The notes under the pieces: generated by a model | What the model was told of the DNA's origin: nothing | The model's database searches: none | The model's input: the letters and a program-made list of their open reading frames with translations, nothing else | Shown here: positions 35,481 through 44,619 of the stretch, piece by piece | Numbering within the stretch: the stretch's first letter is position 1 | Layout: every line of letters starts with the position of its first letter | Position numbers and translations under genes: made by a program | Source of the DNA: Planctomycetota bacterium | Lineage (GTDB): Bacteria; Planctomycetota; J058; J103 | Assembly: GCA_026004615.1 (NCBI GenBank) | Contig: BPJM01000001.1 | Span: 186,001-250,000 of the forward strand | Direction: 5' to 3' | DNA length: 64,000 nt

Positions 35481-37231
35481 GCAGCGTGCCGGCGAACGCC
35501 GCCCCCTCGCCCGCTCGCGCCGGCGCCGCAGCCGAGCCGGCCGTGCTGGCTGGCGCTCGTCGTGGCGAGCCGCCCGCGACACCGGCGCGCCCGCGCCGCT
35601 CGCTGCTCAGCCGGCTGATCGTCACCATGTCGGTGGCGGTGCTCGCCAGCGAGGCCATCCTGATCGTGCCGCTGGTACTGCACGCACAGCGCGGCCTGCT
35701 GCAGGCCGAGCAGCGCGCCATTGCGCTCGCCGCCCGCGTGATCCTGCACCACTGGGAGTCGCGCACCGCGGTCCTCGCCGCCCGCGGCGAGGACCGCACG
35801 GCGTGGCTGGAGCGATTCTGCGCCGAGGTGGATGCCCATGCCGCGGAGCTCGGCGCCACCACCGCCTGTGTCTTCGACCCCGACGGCCGGCCGCTGCGCG
35901 CCCCCGCGGCCGCGGAGGCGGGGGCGCTGCTGGCGGCCGCGCGCGAGGCGGCCGGCCGCGGCCAGCCCGCCCGCGCGCGCGGGCAGCTGCTCCACCTGGA
36001 ACCGATCCCCGCCCCCGAGCCGGCGCAGCCGCCGCTGGGCACCTTGCTGCTCGCCGCTCCGCTCGGCCCCTTGCACGAGCGGGTGATCCACCAGGTGCTG
36101 CTGGCGCTGGGCCTGGTGCTGGTGGTGCTCTTGCTGACGGGCGTGGTCGCGATCGTGTTCGTCTACCGGCATCTGCTGCGCCGCTTCCGGCGACTCGCCG
36201 AGGCGAACCGGGCGCTGCTCGCCGGGGAGGAGGAGCGGGCGCTGATCCCCGAGCACGAGATCCCGAACGACGAGCTGGGCGACCTCATGCGCAGCCGCAA
36301 CGAGGTCTACCGGCTCATGCTGGACTACCAGCGCTCGATCCGCGACAAGAGCCGCATGCTCGCGCGCCAGGGCCTGGAGCTGGAGCGGTGGGCCCGCGAG
36401 CTGGAGCGGCGGGTGCGGGCCAAGCAAGCGGAGCTGGAGCGCGCACACGAACAGCTGCTCGCCTCCGAGAAGCTGGCGGCGACCGGCCGCCTCGCGGCCG
36501 GCCTCGCCCACGAGCTGAACAATCCCCTCGCCTCGATCGCGGGCTACGCCGAGGATCTCCTCCAGCTCGCGCGCGATCCGGCACTGGCGGCGCATCCCGC
36601 CTTTGCGGAGTTCCCCGACTCGCTGCGCACGATCGAGGAGCAGGCCTACCGCTGCAAGCGCATCCTGACTCAGTTGCTGTCCTTTGCTCGTCCGGCCCCC
36701 TTCGCGGTGCGCCCGCAGGCACTGGCCCCCGTGATCCAGGGTGTGCTGCCCCTGGTGGAGCACCGCGCCCGCGGCCGCGACGTGGCCCTCATCCTCGATC
36801 TCGACCCCGATCTGGGTCCCGCGCTGGTGGACCGCGCCAACCTGGAACACGTGTTGGTCAATCTGATCGAGAACGCCTTCGACGCGATCGAACAGCCCAG
36901 CGGCCGCATCACGCTCCGCACGCGCGCACTCGCCGGCGGCCGCCAGGCGATCGAGGTCGAGGACACCGGCAAGGGCATGGACGCCGAGACGCGGCGCCGG
37001 ATCTTCGATCCATTCTTCACCACCAAGCCTTTCGGCAGTGGGACCGGCCTGGGACTGAGCATCTGCCACGCGATCGTGCAGAAGATGGGCGGCGCCATCG
37101 AGGTCGACTCGGCGCCGGGCCGGGGCAGCACCTTCACCGTCATCGTGCCGGCGGCCGTTGCGGCGGCGCCCGCGCCCGCGGCCCCGCCGCTGCTCGCCGT
37201 AGCCGGTGACCGCGGAGGCCCGAGGTCATGA
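35477..37231 (+). CDS. Membrane sensor histidine kinase
   Basis: This 584-residue kinase has two membrane helices (about 47-67 and 205-230) bounding a periplasmic sensor region, then a HAMP-like segment and a coiled coil. The H-box LAAGLAHELNNPLASI puts the phosphoacceptor His at residue 345. The ATP-binding domain shows HVLVNLIENAFDAIE (N box), VEDTGKGMD (G1) and PFFTTKPFGSGTGLGLSI (F/G2). It is an NtrB/ZraS-type kinase by sequence. GTG 35477 overlaps the previous stop. Its own stop overlaps the start of the NtrC-type regulator, which should be its partner. Confidence 0.92.
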   Translation: MSSVPANAAPSPARAGAAAEPAVLAGARRGEPPATPARPRRSLLSRLIVTMSVAVLASEAILIVPLVLHAQRGLLQAEQRAIALAARVILHHWESRTAVLAARGEDRTAWLERFCAEVDAHAAELGATTACVFDPDGRPLRAPAAAEAGALLAAAREAAGRGQPARARGQLLHLEPIPAPEPAQPPLGTLLLAAPLGPLHERVIHQVLLALGLVLVVLLLTGVVAIVFVYRHLLRRFRRLAEANRALLAGEEERALIPEHEIPNDELGDLMRSRNEVYRLMLDYQRSIRDKSRMLARQGLELERWARELERRVRAKQAELERAHEQLLASEKLAATGRLAAGLAHELNNPLASIAGYAEDLLQLARDPALAAHPAFAEFPDSLRTIEEQAYRCKRILTQLLSFARPAPFAVRPQALAPVIQGVLPLVEHRARGRDVALILDLDPDLGPALVDRANLEHVLVNLIENAFDAIEQPSGRITLRTRALAGGRQAIEVEDTGKGMDAETRRRIFDPFFTTKPFGSGTGLGLSICHAIVQKMGGAIEVDSAPGRGSTFTVIVPAAVAAAPAPAAPPLLAVAGDRGGPRS

Positions 37232-38637
37232 CCGTGCATGCGACAGCGGACCGGGCAGAACGGGCGACGGCACCGGTCCGCGTGCTGGTGGTGGACGACG
37301 AGGAGCCGTTCCGCAAGCTGCTCCAGCGCAATCTCGCCCGCGGCGGCATGGAGGTGGACGGTGCCGGTTCGGGCGAGGAAGCGCTGCGACGCCTGTCCTC
37401 CCGCGAGTACGACGTCGCGGTCGTCGACATCGCCATGCCCGGGATGTCGGGCCTGGAGCTGCTCGCCCGGGTCCGCCAACAGCAGCCCGAGACCGAGGTC
37501 ATCGTGATCACCGGGCACGCCAGCGTCGACAGCGCCATCGAGGCGATGAAGCGCGGCGCCTACGACTACGTGCAGAAGCCGCTCAAGATGAGCGAGCTGG
37601 CGGTGCTGATCCAGAAGGCCCACGAACGGCGCCGCCTCGCCGACGAGAACCGCAGTCTGCGCGAGGAAAGGCGGCGGGCCGCGCCCGCGCCCCTGCTGGT
37701 GGGAACAAGCCCCGCCATGCAACAGGTCCGCGAGTTGATCGCGCGCTATGCCGCCTCCAGCGCTCCGGTGCTCATCCACGGGGAGAGCGGCACCGGCAAG
37801 GAGCTGGCGGCGCGCGCGATCCACGCGGCCAGCCCGCGCCGCGACGCTGCTTTCGTCGCCATCAACTGCGGCGCCCTGCAGGAGACGCTGCTGGAGAACG
37901 AGCTGTTCGGTCACGCCCCGGGTGCGTATACCGGCGCGACGCGCGAACACCGGGGGCTGTTCGAGGTGGCCGATCGCGGTACCCTGTTCATCGACGAGGT
38001 GTGCGAGATGGGGCCCGAGCTCCAGAAGAAGTTCCTCCGGGTGCTGGAGCTCGGCGAGCTGCGGCGGCTGGGAGACACCCGCACCCGCCGGGTCGACGTG
38101 CGGGTGATCGCCGCCACCAACCGCGCGCCCGAAGCCGAGGTGCGCGCCGGCCGCTTCCGCGCGGATCTCTACTTCCGGCTGGCGGTGCTGCCGCTGGAGA
38201 TGCCGCCGCTGCGCGAGCGTCCCGGCGACCTCCCGCTGCTCGTGCGCCACTACCTGGAGCTGCACGGCCGCAGGAGCGGCGAGCCGCGCCGGCTCACCCG
38301 CGCCGCCCTGGAACGGCTGCTCCAGCACAGCTGGCCGGGCAACGTGCGGGAGCTGTTCAACGTGCTGGAGCGGGCGCTCATCGTCACCCGCACGCCCGAG
38401 ATCGATGCCGAGGACCTGCCGCCGCTCGACCGCGGACTGGGCGGCGAGGGGACGGGGCCCGGCTGCCCTGCCCTCGCCACCCTCGAGGAGGTCGAACGGC
38501 GTCACATCGAGCGGACGCTGCGCGCCACCGGCGGGAACAAGACGCGCGCCGCCGCCGAGCTCGGCATCAGCCTGCGCTCGCTCTACCGCAAGCTGGAGAA
38601 GTACCGTCACCGCTCTCCGGACAGCGACAGTGCCTGA
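37228..38637 (+). CDS. NtrC-family sigma54-dependent response regulator
   Basis: This 469-residue activator has a receiver domain (acidic pocket VVDDEEP, phosphoacceptor Asp 67 in [11 protein letters not shown]). An AAA+ domain follows with Walker A GESGTGKE, the sigma54-contacting loop GAYTGA (Y for the common F), Walker [10 protein letters not shown] and the arginine-finger region. A Fis-type helix-turn-helix is at the C-terminus ([20 protein letters not shown]). It would activate sigma54 promoters when phosphorylated by the adjacent kinase. ATG 37228 overlaps the kinase stop (ATGA). It closes the 14-kb operon and converges with the gene at 38656, with only 18 bases between them and no clear terminator. 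Confidence 0.94.
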   Translation: MTVHATADRAERATAPVRVLVVDDEEPFRKLLQRNLARGGMEVDGAGSGEEALRRLSSREYDVAVVDIAMPGMSGLELLARVRQQQPETEVIVITGHASVDSAIEAMKRGAYDYVQKPLKMSELAVLIQKAHERRRLADENRSLREERRRAAPAPLLVGTSPAMQQVRELIARYAASSAPVLIHGESGTGKELAARAIHAASPRRDAAFVAINCGALQETLLENELFGHAPGAYTGATREHRGLFEVADRGTLFIDEVCEMGPELQKKFLRVLELGELRRLGDTRTRRVDVRVIAATNRAPEAEVRAGRFRADLYFRLAVLPLEMPPLRERPGDLPLLVRHYLELHGRRSGEPRRLTRAALERLLQHSWPGNVRELFNVLERALIVTRTPEIDAEDLPPLDRGLGGEGTGPGCPALATLEEVERRHIERTLRATGGNKTRAAAELGISLRSLYRKLEKYRHRSPDSDSA

Positions 38638-38655
38638 GGGCGGGGCCGGGCCCAG

Positions 38656-39582
38656 CTAGGCGCGGAAGCGATCGATCAGCCGGCGCACGAACCCGCCCAC
38701 CGCCTGGAGGCGATCCTTGAGATAGGCCTCCTGGATGGCAGCCATCGTGCGCATGGCGCGCGCAAGATAGACCTCGTCGAGCGCCGCTCCTCGCACCCGA
38801 TCGAGCAGCTTCTCCAGCGGGCTGAGATCCGCCGCCCGCGCCCACAGCTGCAGGTCGCCCGGATTGAGCGGCAGGTAGCCCGCGCGGGCGTGCTCCGCCA
38901 TGAAGCGAGCGACGCTCTCGATCATGACCTGGTGGGGATCGGCCTCCGAATCCTGCAGGCGGCGCTCCGCCTGTTCGGCGATCCCGAGCGTGATGTCGCA
39001 CAGCCCGAGCATCTTGGGATCGGCCGCGGCGCGCGCCGCCGCGTAGGCTGGATCGGCCTGTGCGCGCGCGAGCGCCGCGTTGTGGGCGCGGAAGAACAGC
39101 CGCGCCAGCTCCAGCTCGGAGGCTCCCCGCTCGTGCGCGGCGATGTACGCCGCCCACTCGGCGCTGCTCGGCCGGCCCTCGGCGTCCAGCGGCACCAGAT
39201 AGTCGTTCACCAGCGACATCACCTCCGCCCGCGCATAGACCCCGCGGCTGAAGTTGACATCGGTGAGCTGCGTCAGATAGCGCGCGGCGGCGGACGGGTA
39301 GCGCTCTGCGAACCGGTGGATGCGGTCGACCCGTTCGCGCTTGCCCAGCACCCAGGCCTCGTCGCGCATCACGCGCCCCTTCGCATCGACCGCGATGCGG
39401 CCGTAGCGGCGGTCGAGTTCCGCCGCCGCCAGCGGCCGGCCGGCCGCCGCGCCGGTGCGCTCCGGCGCGGCGCCCTCCTCCGCCCGAGCACCAGCGGCCC
39501 CGGGGGGCGCCAGTTCCTCGTGTTGCGGTGCGCTCCCCGCCCCCGCGGGGCCGACTCCCCCGACGCCGCCCGTGCCGATCAT
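38656..39582 (-). CDS. Uncharacterised soluble protein
   Basis: I do not recognise this 308-residue protein. The first 50 residues are Gly/Ala-rich and probably disordered; the rest is mainly helical with no signal peptide or membrane span. Recurrent features are AERYPSAAARYLTQLTDVNF, YLVPLDAEGRPSSAEWAAYI and RFMAEHARAGYLPLNPGDLQ. ATG 39582 is preceded directly by AAGGAGG; longer in-frame starts at 39642 and 39660 have no comparable site. It stands alone on the minus strand, convergent with the NtrC gene. Confidence 0.75.
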   Translation of the reverse strand: MIGTGGVGGVGPAGAGSAPQHEELAPPGAAGARAEEGAAPERTGAAAGRPLAAAELDRRYGRIAVDAKGRVMRDEAWVLGKRERVDRIHRFAERYPSAAARYLTQLTDVNFSRGVYARAEVMSLVNDYLVPLDAEGRPSSAEWAAYIAAHERGASELELARLFFRAHNAALARAQADPAYAAARAAADPKMLGLCDITLGIAEQAERRLQDSEADPHQVMIESVARFMAEHARAGYLPLNPGDLQLWARAADLSPLEKLLDRVRGAALDEVYLARAMRTMAAIQEAYLKDRLQAVGGFVRRLIDRFRA

Positions 39583-39693
39583 CCCCCCCTCCTTCCTCGC
39601 GTCCCGTGAGCGGATCCGCCGCTGCGGCCGCAACGTCACCATTGCGCGGTCGCGATGCAACCGCTGGCGGCCGCCCGGCGATGGCCCCGGTGC

Positions 39694-40641
39694 CTAGCCC
39701 CAGGCGAACATGATCCTGAGTTCGCGCGCGAGGGCGCGCACGAGCGAGGTATCCGGCGGCGGGCGGTAGCGGAGCCCCTCGGCAAAGCCCACCGGCGCGA
39801 AGCCGAACCCGGCGACGAAGGGGCGGTTGTCGCACCAGTTGCCGCGGCGCAGCATCTGCAGCTCCTCGGCGGTGATCGGCCCGCGCCCACCGAGCGCATC
39901 GGTGGCGGCCGCCAGCAGCCGCAGCACCGGCCACGGCACGTGCAGCCTGGGCGTCCGCCGCCGGCCGAGCCAGCGGCCCAGCGCCGCGAACAGCGCATCG
40001 AGGGCGAGCACCTGCCCGCCGCCCACGTCGAAAACACCCGCCAGGCCGGGACGCTCCAGCGCCACGAGCACCGCACGCACCAGATCGCCCACCCACACCG
40101 GCTGCAGCCGCGTCCGGCCGTCGCCCGGCACCGGCACCACCGGCAAGCGCGCCAGCGTCGCGAACAGCTCCATCGAGCGGTCGCCGCGCCCGTAGACCAG
40201 GGATGGACGCAGCACCACCCCGCGCACCGGCAGCCCCAGCAACCTCTCGTCCGCACGCCGCTTGCTCAGGTGGTAACGGCTACGCGCTTGCCGATCCGCA
40301 CCCAGCGCGCTGATCTGCACCACCACCCGCACGCCGAGCCGAGCCGCCGCTTCGAACGCCGCGATCGGAGCCGTGGTGTGCACCGCGGCAAAGCGCGACC
40401 CGGCTCGCTCCCGGATGATGCCGACCGCGTTGACGAGCGCGTCGTGGCCCTCCAGTCGATGCACCCACGCAGCCGGCTCGGCAAACGGCGCCTGGACCAC
40501 TCGCACGCCGGGGTCCCGTACCGCCAGCCGCGCCTCGCCGCCCGCGCGCACCAGGCACGTGACCAGGTGGCCAGCGCCTCGCAGCGCTCGCAGCAGATGC
40601 CCGCCGATGAAACCGCTCGCCCCCGTCAGCCAGATCCGCAC
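39694..40641 (-). CDS. NAD(P)-dependent epimerase/dehydratase-like SDR (NDUFA9-like)
   Basis: The 315-residue product is an extended or atypical SDR. The nucleotide-binding motif LTGASGFIGGHLLRAL is at residues 5-20, followed by NAVGIIRE and VVVQISALGAD. YHLSKRRADE is in the place of the YxxxK active site, and LRPSLVYGRGD follows. These features are typical of the NDUFA9-like group, many members of which bind NAD(P) without a known substrate. The start is GTG 40641. It follows a GT2 glycosyltransferase gene by 89 bases in the same direction, so a role in sugar or lipid modification is possible. Confidence 0.84.
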   Translation of the reverse strand: MRIWLTGASGFIGGHLLRALRGAGHLVTCLVRAGGEARLAVRDPGVRVVQAPFAEPAAWVHRLEGHDALVNAVGIIRERAGSRFAAVHTTAPIAAFEAAARLGVRVVVQISALGADRQARSRYHLSKRRADERLLGLPVRGVVLRPSLVYGRGDRSMELFATLARLPVVPVPGDGRTRLQPVWVGDLVRAVLVALERPGLAGVFDVGGGQVLALDALFAALGRWLGRRRTPRLHVPWPVLRLLAAATDALGGRGPITAEELQMLRRGNWCDNRPFVAGFGFAPVGFAEGLRYRPPPDTSLVRALARELRIMFAWG

Positions 40642-40730
40642 CGCCGGCGGTTGCCTCCCGCCACGACGCTGCCCGCGCGCGCGGCCGTCCCCGAGGAGGC
40701 GATCACGCCCGCGCCGGCCGCGGCCCGCCC

Positions 40731-41789
40731 TCAGGCTCCCGCGCCGCCGGTCGGCACCGGCCGCTCTTCCCGCCCGGACAACCGCCGGCTCGCCTCGCGG
40801 CGCCGGGCCGCGGCCTGCGCCTGCTCGAAGCCGATCAGGCGGTCGACCACGTACGGCGGCCGGCCCCGCACCTCGTCGTGGATCCGCGCGACGTATTCCC
40901 CGAGCAGCCCGACGGCCAGCAGCTGCACGCCGGCCAGCACCGCCACAACCGCACCCAGCGGTGCCCAGCCTGCCACCTCTGCGCCCTCGGACACCAGCAG
41001 CCGCTCGCCCAGCAGCCAGCCGCCCCATGCACAACCCCCGAGGGCGATGGCGGCACCGGCATACGCCGCCCAGCGCAGCGGCGCCTCGCTGAAGCCGAAA
41101 ATCCCGTCGAGGGCCAGGCGCACCAGCTTTCCGAACGTGTACTTGGAGCGGCCGCCAGCGCGCGCCGCGCGGGCGTAGGGGAAGCCCACCTGCCGGAAGC
41201 CGACCCAGCTCCGCAGGCCGCGCAGAAACCGCCGCCGCTCCGGCAGGGCGTTCATGGCGTCCACCACCCGCCGCCGCAGCACGCAGAAATCCCCGCTATC
41301 GAGCGGGATCGTCACCCCGGCAAGCCGGCGCAGCAGCCGGTAGTACGCGGCGTAGCACAACCGTTTGAGCGTGTGCTCCTTGCGTTCTCGCCGCACCGCG
41401 TAGACCACGTCGAAGCCCTCGGCGAGCCGCTGGAGCATCTGCACCACGACCTCGGGCGGGTCCTGCAGGTCGCCGTCCATGAGCGCGACCACCTCGCCGC
41501 GCGTGTGGTGCATGCCGGCGGTGAGCGCCGCCTGATGGCCAAAGTTGCGCGACAGCACCACGACCCGCAGCCAGGGGCGCGTGGCCGCTGCCGCCTCGAG
41601 CAACGCCGGCGTGCCGTCGGTGCTGCCGTCATCGACCACCACCACCTCGGCGGGCACGGCGAGCATGGGGAGCAACCGCTCCAGCCGTTCGAGCAGCGCG
41701 GCTACGATCCGTTCCTCGTCGTAGAGCGGGATCACCAACGCGACGGCCGGCGGTCTCCGCTCCCCGGCCGGCGTGTTCGGCCCGCTCAC
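40731..41789 (-). CDS. GT2 glycosyltransferase with two C-terminal membrane helices (polyprenyl-phosphate type)
   Basis: This 352-residue GT-A enzyme has VVVVDDGSTDGTPALL, SRNFGHQAALTAGM and the metal-binding region MDGDLQDPPEVV. GRSKYTFGKLVRLALDG is typical of dolichyl/undecaprenyl-phosphate sugar transferases of the DPM/ArnC/GtrB group. Two membrane helices lie near 240-262 and 275-300, as in GtrB-like enzymes. It would load a sugar onto a lipid phosphate carrier at the inner membrane. GTG 41789 overlaps the stop of the LOG-family gene (GTGA). The exact sugar cannot be read from the sequence. Confidence 0.88.
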   Translation of the reverse strand: MSGPNTPAGERRPPAVALVIPLYDEERIVAALLERLERLLPMLAVPAEVVVVDDGSTDGTPALLEAAAATRPWLRVVVLSRNFGHQAALTAGMHHTRGEVVALMDGDLQDPPEVVVQMLQRLAEGFDVVYAVRRERKEHTLKRLCYAAYYRLLRRLAGVTIPLDSGDFCVLRRRVVDAMNALPERRRFLRGLRSWVGFRQVGFPYARAARAGGRSKYTFGKLVRLALDGIFGFSEAPLRWAAYAGAAIALGGCAWGGWLLGERLLVSEGAEVAGWAPLGAVVAVLAGVQLLAVGLLGEYVARIHDEVRGRPPYVVDRLIGFEQAQAAARRREASRRLSGREERPVPTGGAGA

Positions 41790-42373
41790 GGCGAGACCAC
41801 GCCGCCGGGCCGGCTGCCGGCGGCCCTCCGCTCCAGCCACGCCAGCGCCTCGCCGACGCTCGGCACGACCTCGTACAGCGGCGCCGGCGCCTCGCCGAGC
41901 AGGCCCTGCGCGCGCGCCTGTTCCAGGTGCGCGAGCAGCGGCGCGAAGAAGTCCTCGATCGACACGAACAGGATGGGCTTGTGGTGCCGGCCGAGCTGTT
42001 TCCAGGTGATCATCTCGAAGGTCTCATCGAGCGTGCCGAAGCCGCCGGGCAGCGTCAAGAAGGCATCGGCCAGCTCGAACAAGCGCAGCTTGCGCTCGTG
42101 CATCGAGTTGACGACGATGAGTTCGCTGACCCCGGCGTGCGCGACTTCGGCCGCGACCAGGAAGCGCGGGATCACCCCGACGACGCGGCCGCCCGCGCCC
42201 AGCGCCGCATCGGCCAGCACCCCCATGAGGCCGACCGAGCCGCCGCCGTACACCAGTCCGATCCCCCGCTCGGCAAGCCCGCGGCCGAGCTCGGCGGCGG
42301 CCTGCGGGAACGCCTCGCGCTGCCCGCGCCGGCTGCCGCAGTACACGCACACGCTGCTGATCCGCTCCGCCAT
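41786..42373 (-). CDS. LOG-family protein (nucleoside 5'-monophosphate phosphoribohydrolase type, TIGR00730)
   Basis: The 195-residue Rossmann-fold protein has the family motifs VCVYCGSRRG, VYGGGSVGLMG and PGGFGTLDETFE (PGGxGTxxE). LOG enzymes hydrolyse nucleoside monophosphates, including cytokinin-like ones, releasing the base; older annotations call them lysine decarboxylases. The length is normal for the family. The ATG at 42373 fits the family N-terminus. Its stop overlaps the start of the GT2 gene. Confidence 0.92.
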   Translation of the reverse strand: MAERISSVCVYCGSRRGQREAFPQAAAELGRGLAERGIGLVYGGGSVGLMGVLADAALGAGGRVVGVIPRFLVAAEVAHAGVSELIVVNSMHERKLRLFELADAFLTLPGGFGTLDETFEMITWKQLGRHHKPILFVSIEDFFAPLLAHLEQARAQGLLGEAPAPLYEVVPSVGEALAWLERRAAGSRPGGVVSP

Positions 42374-42496
42374 GCCCGCTGCCTCCCACGCCGCGCCCTC
42401 GCCTGCTGCGGCCGCCGGCTGCCCGGAGGCGAGCACGCACCGCGCACCCGCGCGTGGCGCGCTGCCGGACCGGCGTGGCAAACCGCGCGCGCCGTC

Positions 42497-43807
42497 TCAA
42501 CCGCGCGCGGCCGTGATCGCATCCGGTTGCACTCCGCCCGGCGCGCCGGCCGCCCGGCCCGGGGCCGGCTCGCGCACCCGCAGCGCGCGGCCGAGCAGCC
42601 ACGCCGGCAGTGCCGCTCCCGCACTGAGCAGGCAGCCCATCTTCGCGTTCCGCAGCATGGTGCTGCCCGCCGGATAGGCCTGCGCAGCCACGAACAATGC
42701 AACCGTGAGGCCGATCGAAGCGATCATCGCCGCGACCACCAGATGCCGCAACCGCATTCCGTCCGGCAACGGCATGCCGAGCCGGTGCGCCGCCCAGCTG
42801 CACAGCGTGATCCCCAGCGTCTTGCCGAGCAGAAGGCTGGCCAGCACCGCGAAGGTGGCAGTGCCGACGTCGGTGACCCGCACCCCGGCATTGGCAAAGC
42901 CGAAGAAGAACAGCCCCAGTTCCACCGGCACGCGGAGGTGGTGTTCGAACGCGAAGAGCGGATTGTGAACGTCGGCGGCGTCGATCGCGGGCACACGCGC
43001 CGAGCCCTCCACCCCCAGGCGCCCGTCCTCCTCCCGCACGTCCTCGTACAGTCCCAGGTCGTGACGTGGCCCGGGCATGAAGGGTACCACGAACACCAGC
43101 GCCAGCGCCGGGTGGAGGTGAGCGTGCAGCAGCCCCAGCCAGCTCGGCACTCCGGCCAGCACGACGTAGATCGGCCAGCGGCGGACCGCCAGCCGCCGCA
43201 ACCCCCAGGCGATCGCCATCCCGGCGGCCACCAGACCGAGCCACTGCGGTTCGACGGGAAAGCGCGGATCGGGATAGAAGATCGCGATGATCGCGAGCCC
43301 CACCGCGTCGTCGCCCACCGCCATCAGCAGGAGGTAGTTCACGGCCGGATGGCGCCGCCCGAACACCAGCCGCGCCACCAGCCACGCCAGAGCGATGTCG
43401 GTCGCGGTCGGGATCCCCCAGCCCCGCCGCAGGTCCATCCGGCCCGCCAGCGCGATCACCGAGAAGAAGACGCCGATCGGTGCCAGCACGCCTCCGAGCA
43501 TGCCCAGCAGCGGATTGACCGCCTTGCGCGGATCATTCAGCGGTCCGCCGGGCAGCACCGACTCGGTGATCTCCTTGGCCGCGATGCCGAAGAACAGGAC
43601 CATGAAGACGTCGTTGACCAGGAAGTGCAGGCTCAACGGATGTCCGTGCACGCGGACGCGCTCGCCGAGCCAGGGCAGCGCTCCGTCCACCACCCGGTCG
43701 TACAGCTCGGGTGCGGCGTTGGCGACCGCCAGCGCCGCCAGCACGCCCAGGATCAGCGGCAGGCTGAACTCCGCCAGCAGGTGGATCAGGCGGCGGCGGT
43801 GGGTCAT
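42497..43807 (-). CDS. nhaA: Na+/H+ antiporter NhaA
   Basis: This 436-residue, roughly twelve-helix inner-membrane antiporter exchanges sodium for protons. Recognisable blocks are HFLVNDVFMVLFFGIAAKEI, GWGIPTATDIALAWLVARLV and LLLMAVGDDAVGLAIIAIFY with the ion-binding aspartate pair DD. ELGLFFFGFANAGV and LLLGKTLGI are in the C-terminal half. ATG 43807 gives MTHRRRLIHLLAEFSLPLI. It lies between upp and the LOG gene in the same direction, with a gap of about 120 bases on the LOG side, so it may be its own unit. Length is close to the family norm. Confidence 0.93.
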   Translation of the reverse strand: MTHRRRLIHLLAEFSLPLILGVLAALAVANAAPELYDRVVDGALPWLGERVRVHGHPLSLHFLVNDVFMVLFFGIAAKEITESVLPGGPLNDPRKAVNPLLGMLGGVLAPIGVFFSVIALAGRMDLRRGWGIPTATDIALAWLVARLVFGRRHPAVNYLLLMAVGDDAVGLAIIAIFYPDPRFPVEPQWLGLVAAGMAIAWGLRRLAVRRWPIYVVLAGVPSWLGLLHAHLHPALALVFVVPFMPGPRHDLGLYEDVREEDGRLGVEGSARVPAIDAADVHNPLFAFEHHLRVPVELGLFFFGFANAGVRVTDVGTATFAVLASLLLGKTLGITLCSWAAHRLGMPLPDGMRLRHLVVAAMIASIGLTVALFVAAQAYPAGSTMLRNAKMGCLLSAGAALPAWLLGRALRVREPAPGRAAGAPGGVQPDAITAARG

Positions 43808-43844
43808 CGGCCGGCGGGCTCCCCGCCTCCAGCTATCCCTGCTC

Positions 43845-44534
43845 TCACCGGTCAGCGGTGCGCCGCGGCGCGACGCGCTCGGGCGCCAGCCCCGGTCCCA
43901 CGCCCTCGGTGCCGAAGATGCGGTCGCCCGCATCCCCGAGTCCGGGCAAGATGAAGCCTCGCTCGTTCAACTCGCGGTCCAGTGCCGCGGTATAGATGAC
44001 GACGTCCGGAAACAGTGCGTGCACCCGCCGCACCCCTTCCGGCGCGGCGATGATGCTGGCGAACGCGATCTCGCCCACCCCCCGCTCGCGCAGGTGCTCC
44101 AGCGCCGCCACGGCCGTCCCCCCCGTCGCGAGCATGGGGTCGAGGACGATCGTGCGCGTGCGCTCGTCGAACTCCGGCAGCTTGGCGTAATAGAAACGCG
44201 CCTGCAGCGTCCGCTCGTCGCGCTCGAATCCCAGCACCCCGACCCGCACGTCCGGCAAGAGCCGCACCACCCCGCCGACCATGCCGAGACCCGCGCGCAG
44301 GATGGTCACGATGTTGATGTGCGAGACATCCAGCACCTCACCCCTGGTGCGCTCCAGCGGCGTCTCGATCTCCACGGTCCGCGTCGGCAGGTCGCCGGTG
44401 ATCTCGTAGAGCATGAGACCGGTCAGCTCGTCGACCGTCTGTTTGAACAGCGCGCTCGGCGTCTCCTTGCGTCGCAGCACCGTCACCTTGGCCTGGATCA
44501 GGGGGTGCGAGAGGACGCGCAGGTTCTTGTGCAT
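43845..44534 (-). CDS. upp: Uracil phosphoribosyltransferase
   Basis: This 229-residue PRTase converts uracil and PRPP to UMP in pyrimidine salvage. It shows VTILRAGLGMVGGV, the PRPP loop VLDPMLATGGTAVAAL, SIIAAPEGVRRV and the uracil-binding GFILPGLGDAGDRIFGT. E. coli Upp has 208 residues; the extra length is a short C-terminal tail. ATG 44534 gives MHKNLRVLSHPLIQAKV as in the family; an ATG at 44561 would add nine residues. A TAAAAT -10-like element lies at 44580-44585. Confidence 0.94.
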   Translation of the reverse strand: MHKNLRVLSHPLIQAKVTVLRRKETPSALFKQTVDELTGLMLYEITGDLPTRTVEIETPLERTRGEVLDVSHINIVTILRAGLGMVGGVVRLLPDVRVGVLGFERDERTLQARFYYAKLPEFDERTRTIVLDPMLATGGTAVAALEHLRERGVGEIAFASIIAAPEGVRRVHALFPDVVIYTAALDRELNERGFILPGLGDAGDRIFGTEGVGPGLAPERVAPRRTADR

Positions 44535-44579
44535 GGGCGATCTGACCTCGCCAGCCGGCATGGACACCTCGAGGCGGGC

Positions 44580-44585
44580 ATTTTA
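44580..44585 (-). promoter_or_regulatory. Possible -10 element for upp
   Basis: TAAAAT on the minus strand matches five of six -10 bases and lies about 46 bases before the upp start. No convincing -35 hexamer is found 16-18 bases upstream, so this is a weak call resting mainly on an A/T-rich hexamer in very G+C-rich DNA. Confidence 0.28.
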
Positions 44586-44619
44586 GCGCAGCAGCGGCGC
44601 CCGTCCAGGCCGCCCGCGC

